A stretch of 64,000 nt of DNA from Stackebrandtia nassauensis DSM 44728 (lineage in GTDB: Bacteria; Actinomycetota; Actinomycetes; Mycobacteriales; Micromonosporaceae): assembly GCF_000024545.1 (NCBI RefSeq), contig NC_013947.1, forward strand, positions 1,488,001 to 1,552,000, written 5' to 3'. Of this stretch, positions 27,128 to 34,056 are shown piece by piece; the stretch's first letter is position 1, and each line of letters begins with the position of its first letter. The position numbers and the translations under genes were made by a program. The notes beneath the pieces are model-generated. The model ran no database searches. It was not told where the DNA came from and saw only the letters and a program-made list of their open reading frames with translations.

Positions 27128-28510
27128 TCGCGATCGACGGGGGAGCGCGGCGGCCAGGCCGAGACCGATCACCATGGCCGCCGCGGCCACCAGGACCGCG
27201 ACGAAGCCGCCGCGTTGCGCGCCGTCCACGGCACCCGCCACGGCCACCAGCGCGCCGATGCCGAGGGCGTTGCCGACGTTGAGGGTCGTGGTGGCGAGGC
27301 CGTTGGCGACTCCGGCCCGGGCGGGGTCGACGCCGGTGGAGGCCGCGGCGAACATCGCGGTCCACACGATGCCCTGGCCGAGGCCGGAGACCACCAGACC
27401 CGGTGCGGCGGCGAGGAACCCGGCGTCGGCGACGAACGCGACGGCCAGGGCCACGGTGCCCACGACGCCGATCCCGAAACCGGTCAGCAGCGCGGCGCGG
27501 GCTCCGAAACGGACGGTGAGACTCGCGCCGAGCTGGGTTCCGGCGAAGATGGCCGCCGAGGGCAGCAGGAACGCCAGTCCCGTCGCCAGCGCCGAGTAGT
27601 CGTACTTGGTGGCGAACAGGACGGTCGTCAGGAAGTAGGGCAGCGCGCCGAAGGTGCCCATGAAGACGAAGGTGATGGCCGCGGCGCCGCTGAGGTTTCG
27701 GTTGCGCAGCAACCGCAGTGGCAACAGCGGGTCGGCGGTGCGGGCCTCGGTCGCGACGAACGCGGCCAGCAGCGCGACGCCCAGCACGGCGGCGGCCAGC
27801 ACCGACGGGGAGGTCCAGCCCGCTTCGGGGCCCTGCACGAGGGTGAAGACCAGCGCGGTCGAGCCGACGGTGGCCGTCAGCGCGCCGGGCAGGTCGAAGT
27901 TCCCGCTGGCGCGCGGGCCGTCGGCGGGGATGACCAATAGCGCGCCGAGGACGACGGCCGCCGCGAGCGGGACGTTCACGAAGAAGACGGCGGGCCAGCC
28001 GAACGCCTGGGTGAGGACGCCGCCGAGCAGCGCGCCGACGGTCAGGCCGCTGGCGCCGAAGCCGCCCCACACCGCGAGCGCCCGGGTGCGCGGGCGGCCC
28101 TCGGCGAACAGGTTGTTGATGATCGCGAGGGTCGAGGGGAGCAGCAGCGCGCCGCCGATGCCTTGCACCGCACGGGAAACGATGATGAGTCCGGGGTCGG
28201 TGGCCAGCCCGCCGGCCAGTGAGGCGGCCGCGTAGAGGCTCAGTGCGGTGACGAAGGTGCGGCGTCGGCCCAGCAGGTCGGCCAGCCTGCCGCCGAGCAG
28301 CAGGAAACCACCGGCGAAGACGGTGTAGGCGCTGACCACCCACTGCTGGGTCTGGCCGGGGAAGCCGAGTTCGGCGCCGATCTCGGGCAGCGCCACGAAC
28401 ACGATGTTGAGGTCGAGGGAGAAGATGAGCTGGGCGGTGGCCAGCAGGGCCAGGGCGGCGCCGAGCCGGATGCGGGGTGGCGCGGCGGGGCGTGCGAGCG
28501 CGGTGGTCAT
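26309..28510 (-). CDS. MFS drug transporter (DHA2-type) with antisense C-terminal read-through
   Basis: 733 residues as an open frame, but only about the first 460 (28510 to ~27130) form the transporter. That part has the motifs and helices of DHA2 exporters (DLNIVFVALPEIGAELGFPG, GRLADLLGRRRTFV, VQGIGGALLLPSTLAII) and should have ended near 27120. No stop occurs there; the frame runs another ~270 codons antisense to the neighbouring membrane gene, giving a Gln/Arg/Gly-rich, structureless tail. It is divergent from the ArsR-type gene at 28642, whose operators lie between them. It probably exports a small toxic compound. Confidence 0.8.
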   Translation of the reverse strand: MTTALARPAAPPRIRLGAALALLATAQLIFSLDLNIVFVALPEIGAELGFPGQTQQWVVSAYTVFAGGFLLLGGRLADLLGRRRTFVTALSLYAAASLAGGLATDPGLIIVSRAVQGIGGALLLPSTLAIINNLFAEGRPRTRALAVWGGFGASGLTVGALLGGVLTQAFGWPAVFFVNVPLAAAVVLGALLVIPADGPRASGNFDLPGALTATVGSTALVFTLVQGPEAGWTSPSVLAAAVLGVALLAAFVATEARTADPLLPLRLLRNRNLSGAAAITFVFMGTFGALPYFLTTVLFATKYDYSALATGLAFLLPSAAIFAGTQLGASLTVRFGARAALLTGFGIGVVGTVALAVAFVADAGFLAAAPGLVVSGLGQGIVWTAMFAAASTGVDPARAGVANGLATTTLNVGNALGIGALVAVAGAVDGAQRGGFVAVLVAAAAMVIGLGLAAALPRRSRLPHRHRVLGLRLGDGRRTGRPQGPAEPEPDDGREAEARHHGGRARVDQRFAAQRLPGDKRQQSRVAAGGDQDEPGAGFLGGQSPATAAAQPGQAEGQQRQQLQGVQSDEVPDPQVAAGGAPADQRQAGAAVDDADAVPADGVGRVLAELAGLGPGHQESQRHTGQRQQQTQSDRPGQRPVAELGPPQPHGGDRGGDPQHHDGGAHEGEDRGVQGGGDVEVARPVAHHLADDGDHLEGGAHRRDGPHPPHDALSLAYQGTHHGERDGVEQDRQ

Positions 28511-28525
28511 GGGGAACCTTTCATT

Positions 28526-28623
28526 GGTACGAGGATTTACGTACCAACGGACCGTACGAGAATATGCGTACGATCGCCAAGGAAACGTGGCCCAGCAGAC
28601 AACCGTTCGTATATCTACGTACC
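28526..28623. promoter_or_regulatory. three-copy operator between MFS and ArsR-type genes
   Basis: Three elements share the same 6-8-6 layout: 28526-28545 (GGTACG-N8-CGTACC), 28553-28572 (CGTACG-N8-CGTACG) and 28604-28623 (CGTTCG-N8-CGTACC). They fill the divergent promoter region. The third overlaps the spacer of a plausible promoter for the regulator (TTCGTA at 28606, TAGGCT at 28630), whose -10 box ends 6 bp before the ATG, suggesting a leaderless mRNA. Confidence 0.7.
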
Positions 28624-28641
28624 GTTGGTTAGGCTTGCGCT

Positions 28642-28932
28642 ATGGCTACCACCGAAGGCCCACCCCGCGACGCGATCGACATCGTCGACGTCATGGCCGC
28701 CCTGGGAAACCGGCGCCGCCTGGAGATCGTGGCGGCGCTGGCGGACGGACAGGAGCGCACCTGCGGCGTGCTGCGTGGCCAGACCCCGAAGTCGACGATG
28801 ACCCACCACTGGCGGACGCTGCGCGACGCGGGCGTCATCTGGCAGCGCCCGCACGGGCGTGAGCACATGCTCCGGTTGCGTCGCGAGGACCTCGAGGCCC
28901 GGTTCCCCGGACTGCTCGACGCCGTCCTCTAG
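28642..28932 (+). CDS. ArsR-type winged-helix regulator
   Basis: 96 residues, a single winged-helix domain: VMAALGNRRRLEIVAALADG, TPKSTMTHHWRTLRDAGVIW and a basic wing. No metal-binding Cys pair of true ArsR/SmtB proteins is present, so it probably senses an organic effector or the state of the MFS substrate. Divergent to the MFS gene, with three operators between. Its TAG overlaps the convergent gene's stop in a CTAG. Confidence 0.88.
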   Translation: MATTEGPPRDAIDIVDVMAALGNRRRLEIVAALADGQERTCGVLRGQTPKSTMTHHWRTLRDAGVIWQRPHGREHMLRLRREDLEARFPGLLDAVL

Positions 28933-29564
28933 GGACGCAGCAGCGCGTCGAAACTCCCACGGCCGGTGTAGAAGTCCGCGACCGACAACGACGCGATCGG
29001 GACAGCGCCGTCGACCGAGACCGGCGGCAGGTCCTCGTGACCCGGCCCCGCCGACCGCAACGCGGTCAGCATGGTCTCGCGGTCGCGACCGCGCAGCACC
29101 CCCAGCAGGTATGGGTCGTCGTCGAAGTTGACCGCGAAGGCGTGCTGGAGCGCGATCACGTGGACGCACACCTTGGTCTTGTCCCGGCACGGGCAGCTGG
29201 TGTCGATCTCGTCGTCACCGGGGAACAGGGTCAGACCGTGTGGCTCCAGCTGCCGGTCGATGCCGGTGGGCAGCCGGTCGTCCAGCAGGTCGGCCAGGTT
29301 GCCCAGCCGGGAGGCCACGACGGTGTCGAAGGTGCGCCACTGCTCCTCGGTGAACGGCTCGACGCTGACGACCACGCCGAAGGACTTGCGCGGGGCGTCC
29401 ACCCAGGCCGACAGTTCGCCGGTCTCGACGTTCATGAGGTCGACGGCGTCCTTGCTGGCCAGGGTGCGGCCGGTGGCCATCCGGCTGTCCGGATAGGTCA
29501 GTCCGAGCTGTTCGAGGGTGCGCAGCCAGCGCTTGCCCCACCAGGTGACTCCGAAACGGCTCAT
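28929..29564 (-). CDS. SWIM zinc-finger protein
   Basis: 211 residues from the ATG at 29564 (ATGA overlap with the helicase gene). The SWIM motif CPCRDKTKVCVHVIAL (CxC...CxH) lies near residue 130. The N-terminal MSRFGVTWWGKRWLRTLEQL is typical of the SWIM proteins paired with SNF2 helicases in actinobacteria. It probably binds DNA or partner proteins for the helicase. Confidence 0.9.
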   Translation of the reverse strand: MSRFGVTWWGKRWLRTLEQLGLTYPDSRMATGRTLASKDAVDLMNVETGELSAWVDAPRKSFGVVVSVEPFTEEQWRTFDTVVASRLGNLADLLDDRLPTGIDRQLEPHGLTLFPGDDEIDTSCPCRDKTKVCVHVIALQHAFAVNFDDDPYLLGVLRGRDRETMLTALRSAGPGHEDLPPVSVDGAVPIASLSVADFYTGRGSFDALLRP

Positions 29565-31426
29565 TCGGTCACCGCCACGTCGGACAGCTCGATCAGCTGC
29601 CGCAGCTGCTTGTCGTCCATGTTGGTGATCCAGTCCTCCCCGGTGCCGACGATCGACTCGGCCAGGGAACGCTTGCGCTCCAACAGGTCCGAGATGCGCT
29701 CCTCGAGCGTGCCGCCGGTGACGAGCTTGTAGACGGTTACGGGCTTGGTCTGTCCGATGCGGTGCGCCCGGTCGGTGGCCTGGTCCTCCACGGCCGGGTT
29801 CCACCACCGGTCGTAGTGCAGGACGTGGGTGGCGGCGGTGAGGTTGAGACCGGTGCCGCCCGCCTTGAGACTGACGATGAGGATGGGCGGCGGATCGTCG
29901 CCCGACTGGAACTCGGCCACCATCGCGTCCCGGCCGGGCTGCGAGACCCCGCCGTGCAGGAACGGCACTTTCTCCAGCCCCAGCTCGGCGGCCAGGTGCG
30001 TGGCCAACAGCTCGCCCATCACCCGGTACTGCGTGAACACCAGCGACTGGGCGCCCTCGGCGACGGCCTCGGCGAGCATCTCGGTGGCGCGGGCGAGCTT
30101 TCCGGAGCGACCGGTCAGCGGGTGCTCCTGACGCAGGAACTGCGCCGGATGGTTGCAGATCTGCTTGAGTTCGGTCAGCAGTTTGAGGACCCGGCCGTGC
30201 CGCTCGAAACCGGAACCCAGGCCGTCGTTCATGGCTCGCTCCACGGCGGCCGAATACAGTTTGGCCTGTTCGGACGTCAGCGTGCACGCGACAGTGGACT
30301 CCTGCTTGGCGGGCAGATCCGCGGCCACCTCGCTTTTGAGGCGGCGCAACAGGAACGGCTGCACGATGCCGCGCAGTCGTTCGGTGACGCGGGCGTCGGC
30401 GCGCGATTCGATCGGGCTGGCGAATCGTTTCTGGAACCGTGAATATGAGCCGAGAATGCCGGGATTCACGAAATCCATAATTGACCACAGTTCACCCAGC
30501 CGGTTTTCCACCGGGGTACCGGTCAATGCGACGCGAGCCTGGGCGGGCAGAATTCGGGCGGCTTTGGCGGTCTGGGATGCCTGATTCTTGATCTGCTGGG
30601 CCTCATCGAGAACAACCACATCCCAATCAAGTATGGACAAAAGGTCGATATCGCGCAGCAGGAGATTATAGCTGGTGACAACGACCGCACCATCGGGAAA
30701 ACGGGCCACTTCGCGACGCGACGGTCCATGGTGGAGCACAACCGGGAGGTCCGGCGCGAACCGGGCGATCTCACGGGTCCAGTTGCCGACCACCGACGTG
30801 GGGCACACCACCAGATGTGGACGGTTGGAGGTCCGTTCCGCCAACAGCGCGATGGTCTGCAGCGTCTTGCCCAGACCCATGTCGTCGGCCAGCAGCGCGC
30901 CGCGGTGGTGGGCCGCGACGGCGCGCAGCCAGGCCAGCCCGCGCCGCTGGTAGGGACGCAGCGTGGCCTCCACCCGGGCGTCGGGGGCCAGCTCCTCCTG
31001 GGCGTCGCGCAGCTCCCGCGCGGTGTCCTTCTCGGACATATAGGTCGCCCGGGTGGCATGGGCGAAGGCGCTGACGAGGGTGTCGGCGGGCCACAGACTC
31101 GCCTCGTCCCGGCACAGGGCGTGGGCGGCGGCGGGCATCATCTCCGCCAGTTCGGCCAGCTTGCCCGGGTCCGGTTGCGACAGTGCCAGGATCGCGGCGG
31201 CCCGCCAGGCGCGCAGTGAGTCACTGGTGTGCTTGTCGACACGCAGCGCCGCCAGCGCGGGAGCGGCCTGCGTCAACGGGACCAGCCGCACCGGGAACCT
31301 GTCGACGGTGAAACCGTCACCGTCCTGTGTGGGGACCGCCAGTCGGAGTCTGCCGGGAGCGCCGTCGGGGAGTCCGTGTTTGCGGACGGCTTCGACGAGA
31401 TCGGAGCCCCCGCCCCACCAAACCAT
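29561..31426 (-). CDS. SNF2-family DEAD/DEAH-like helicase (HelZ type)
   Basis: 621 residues from an ATG at 31426; the frame is open to a TTG at 31633, but that upstream part has unusual codons and overlaps the leader of the divergent gene. Motif I DDMGLGKT, Ia, motif II LDEAQQIKN, motif III LTGTPVENRLGELW and motif VI TDRAHRIGQTKPV give a complete Swi2/Snf2 translocase. It is shorter at the N-terminus than the ~900-residue Streptomyces-type proteins. A stretch around 30420-30690 is noticeably less GC-rich than the rest. It forms a pair with the SWIM gene; a role in DNA remodelling or repair is inferred. Confidence 0.9.
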   Translation of the reverse strand: MVWWGGGSDLVEAVRKHGLPDGAPGRLRLAVPTQDGDGFTVDRFPVRLVPLTQAAPALAALRVDKHTSDSLRAWRAAAILALSQPDPGKLAELAEMMPAAAHALCRDEASLWPADTLVSAFAHATRATYMSEKDTARELRDAQEELAPDARVEATLRPYQRRGLAWLRAVAAHHRGALLADDMGLGKTLQTIALLAERTSNRPHLVVCPTSVVGNWTREIARFAPDLPVVLHHGPSRREVARFPDGAVVVTSYNLLLRDIDLLSILDWDVVVLDEAQQIKNQASQTAKAARILPAQARVALTGTPVENRLGELWSIMDFVNPGILGSYSRFQKRFASPIESRADARVTERLRGIVQPFLLRRLKSEVAADLPAKQESTVACTLTSEQAKLYSAAVERAMNDGLGSGFERHGRVLKLLTELKQICNHPAQFLRQEHPLTGRSGKLARATEMLAEAVAEGAQSLVFTQYRVMGELLATHLAAELGLEKVPFLHGGVSQPGRDAMVAEFQSGDDPPPILIVSLKAGGTGLNLTAATHVLHYDRWWNPAVEDQATDRAHRIGQTKPVTVYKLVTGGTLEERISDLLERKRSLAESIVGTGEDWITNMDDKQLRQLIELSDVAVTE

Positions 31427-31642
31427 CAATCCATGAGCCGGGGTATCGATATCCGGACGATAAGTCGCTTGCAGCTGGGCAGGCGGCAACTGAAGTCCCT
31501 TTCGATTGCGTTCGGAGGCGACACGATAACGCGCTCCGCGCTCTATGTGCAAATTATGGGCGGTTGCCTTTTTAATGGTCTCGTCAGCCACATACTTGTA
31601 AATCGCCTCCCCTTCATCACATCTATGTATCAAGGATCACCT

Positions 31643-32989
31643 ATGAGGAAACACATGTCGCGACGGGCAGTTCTGACCGCAGCGGGCGTTGCCGCGACCG
31701 CGACGGTCGTCGCTTCCCGCCTCGCCCTGGCGAATGAGACAACCGGGAAGGCGAAAGCAGGGGCGGAGGCGAATGTGGAATTCCACGGATGGCGGTCGGC
31801 CGAACAATGGGGTCAGGGGGAGGCCCAGGGTGTGATCGTGAAGACCGACGGCCGCGTCGGCATCGTCATCGACGAGGCCGCCGACGTCGTCGAGTACGCC
31901 GATCCGCACACCGGCGAGACCTCCGAATGGGAGATCGCCACCTGGACCTCGCCGGTCCGGGAACTGGAGTTCGGCGCCAGCCAGCTGATCGCGTCCTGGA
32001 ACGTCGACACCCCGGCGGGCTCGTTCCTCAAGGTCGAGATGAAGGGCCGCTACCAGGACGGCGAGGAGACCCCTTGGTACGTCATGGGTGTGTGGGCGCT
32101 GGGCGAGGACGACATCACCCGCACCTCCGTCAACGACCAGTCCGACAGCCGCAGCGCCATCGAGGCCGACACCTTCGTCATCGGCAAGCCGGACAAGTAC
32201 CAGCTGAAGTCCTACCAGCTGCGGCTCACCCTGCACCGCAAGCCCGGAACCGACATCACCCCGACGGTGTGGCGCACCGGCGCGATGAGCTCCTTCGTCC
32301 CCGACCGCTTCGAGGTCCCGGCCACCGAGCCCGGCGTCGCGGCCGGTGTCGAGCTGGACGTGCCGCGCTACTCGCAGATGATCCACGAGGGACAGTACCC
32401 GGAGTACGGTGGCGGCGGTGAGGCCTGGTGCTCGCCGACCTCCTCGCAGATGATCATCGAATCCTTCGGCCGCAAGCTTTCCCCCGAGGACCTGGCCTGG
32501 GTCGACCCCGACTTCGACGACCCGCAGATCTGCCACGCGGCCCGGTACACCTTCGACAAGGCCTACGACGGCTGCGGCAACTGGCCCTTCAACGCCGCCT
32601 ACGCCGCGTCCTTCGAGGAGATGGACGCCATCGTGACCCGGCTGAACTCGCTGGCCGACGCCGAGACCCTCATCAAGGCGGGCTTCCCCGTCATCACCTC
32701 GCAGTCGTTCATCGAGGAGGAACTCGACGGCGCCGGCTACGGCACCGCGGGCCACCTCATGACCGTCATCGGCTTCACCGCCGAGGGCGACGTCATCGCC
32801 AACGACCCGGCCTCCAAGGACAACGACGCCGTCCGCCGCGTGTACAAGCGACGCCAGTTCGAGAACATCTGGCTGCGCACCAAACGCAAGGACGCCAACG
32901 GCAAGGAGCTGTCCGGCTCCGGCGGTGTGTGCTACCTGTACAAGCCGACCGACAAGGAATGGCCCGACCTGCCCGGCATCGGCGACTGA
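31643..32989 (+). CDS. Tat-exported C39-family cysteine peptidase-like protein
   Basis: 448 residues from the ATG at 31643 (AAGGA site, 6 bp spacing). The N-terminus carries an RR motif (MSRRAVLTAAG) and hydrophobic leader, so it is probably Tat-exported. A beta-rich N-terminal domain (about 60-240) is followed by a papain-like C39_2 domain: Cys in EAWCSPTSSQM, His in GHLMTVIGF, Asn/Asp in VIANDPAS. Substrate is unknown. It is divergent from the helicase gene and 104 bp upstream of a small secreted-protein gene. Confidence 0.85.
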   Translation: MRKHMSRRAVLTAAGVAATATVVASRLALANETTGKAKAGAEANVEFHGWRSAEQWGQGEAQGVIVKTDGRVGIVIDEAADVVEYADPHTGETSEWEIATWTSPVRELEFGASQLIASWNVDTPAGSFLKVEMKGRYQDGEETPWYVMGVWALGEDDITRTSVNDQSDSRSAIEADTFVIGKPDKYQLKSYQLRLTLHRKPGTDITPTVWRTGAMSSFVPDRFEVPATEPGVAAGVELDVPRYSQMIHEGQYPEYGGGGEAWCSPTSSQMIIESFGRKLSPEDLAWVDPDFDDPQICHAARYTFDKAYDGCGNWPFNAAYAASFEEMDAIVTRLNSLADAETLIKAGFPVITSQSFIEEELDGAGYGTAGHLMTVIGFTAEGDVIANDPASKDNDAVRRVYKRRQFENIWLRTKRKDANGKELSGSGGVCYLYKPTDKEWPDLPGIGD

Positions 32990-34056
32990 GGGCGCCCCGC
33001 GGCCCGGCTGTCGTGTATGGCCACGAACCCTCCTCTTGCGAGTCGCGTTGCATAGGATCGTAGGGCTTCTATTGCCTCCCAAAGGAAACTGCCATGAAGA
33101 CCCTGGTACGCGCTAGCATCGTGGCGGGCATCGCCGCCGCCTCCATCGGGTTCGCGACCGCCCCCGCCCACGCTTCGACCCCCGCCGTCGTCGGTTGTTC
33201 CTTCGCCGGGGTCTACGACTCCTTCGACGGCTCCGGCGTCGGTCTGCAGGGCTACGCCAAACGCGACGACGACCTGACCGTCAACGGTGGCAACGGCGAC
33301 GCCTACCTCGTCCACGTGGAGGAGGGCTTCATGAAGGGCCGCGACGGCTGGATCGAAGCCGCCTGCGTCCAGTTCATCGCCTAACGGTTTGTAGCGGTAC
33401 CCCATCCCCGGCTCGGTCAGCAGATGCGCTGGCCGGGCCGGGTCGCGTTCCAGCTTGCGACGCAGCTGCGCCAGGTACTGCCGCAGGTAGTTGGTCTCGC
33501 GGTCGTAGGACGGGCCCCACACCTCGTGCAGCAGCTGGCGTTGGCTGACGAGCTTGCCGGGGTTGCGCAGCAACACTTCCAGCAGTTGCCACTCGGTGGG
33601 GGTCAGCCGGACCTCCTCATCGCCGCGTTTGACGGTGTGGGCGGTGAGGTCGATCTCCGCGTCGCCGATGGTGATCGCGGGTTGCGACTCGCCCGCGCCG
33701 CGGCGGCGGGTCACCGCACGGACCCGGGCCAGCAGTTCGCCGATGTCGAAGGGTTTGGTGACGTAGTCGTCGGCGCCCGCGTCCAGGGCCGCGATCTTGT
33801 CGGCGCTGTTGGCGCGGCCCGACAGGATCAGGATCGGGATCGAGGTCCAGCCGCGCAAGCCCTCCACGACCGAGACACCGTCGATGTCGGGCAGACCCAG
33901 GTCGAGGATGACCAGGTCGGGTTTGACGCTGGCCGCCGCGCGCAGCGCCGCCGCCCCGTCGGCGGCGACGCTGACGTCGTAGCCATGGGCGCGCAGGTTG
34001 ATGCGCAGCGCCCGCAGGATCTGCGGTTCGTCGTCGACGACCAGGACCTTGATCAT
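32932..34056 (-). CDS. kdpE: KdpE response regulator with long antisense C-terminal extension
   Basis: 374 residues as the open frame; residues 1-226 are a normal KdpE. The receiver domain has VDDEPQ, the phospho-acceptor Asp in VILDLGLPDIDG (about residue 52) and a Lys in TKPF. The OmpR-type winged helix ends in GMGYRYKP. The usual stop after that is absent and the frame continues ~145 codons antisense to the small secreted-protein gene and into the end of the peptidase gene. It activates kdp transcription when phosphorylated by KdpD. It overlaps kdpD by four bases. Confidence 0.88.
   Translation of the reverse strand: MIKVLVVDDEPQILRALRINLRAHGYDVSVAADGAAALRAAASVKPDLVILDLGLPDIDGVSVVEGLRGWTSIPILILSGRANSADKIAALDAGADDYVTKPFDIGELLARVRAVTRRRGAGESQPAITIGDAEIDLTAHTVKRGDEEVRLTPTEWQLLEVLLRNPGKLVSQRQLLHEVWGPSYDRETNYLRQYLAQLRRKLERDPARPAHLLTEPGMGYRYKPLGDELDAGGFDPAVAALHEALLHVDEVGVAVATVDGQVVVAFGVALQTDAGAVEGVVDPGEGTTDDGGGRSVGGGGREPDGGGGDARHDASAYQGLHGSFLWEAIEALRSYATRLARGGFVAIHDSRAAGRPQSPMPGRSGHSLSVGLYR
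33094..33384 (+). CDS. small secreted protein of unknown function
   Basis: 96 residues from an ATG with AAAGGAA 7 bp upstream. A clear signal peptide (MKTLVRASIVAGIAAASIGF, cleavage after AHA, residue 27) leaves a ~69-residue mature protein with two Cys (GCSFAG and AACVQF), possibly one disulphide. No family recognised. The antisense strand is occupied by the 3' extension of kdpE, so its entire length is overlapped. Confidence 0.75.
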   Translation: MKTLVRASIVAGIAAASIGFATAPAHASTPAVVGCSFAGVYDSFDGSGVGLQGYAKRDDDLTVNGGNGDAYLVHVEEGFMKGRDGWIEAACVQFIA

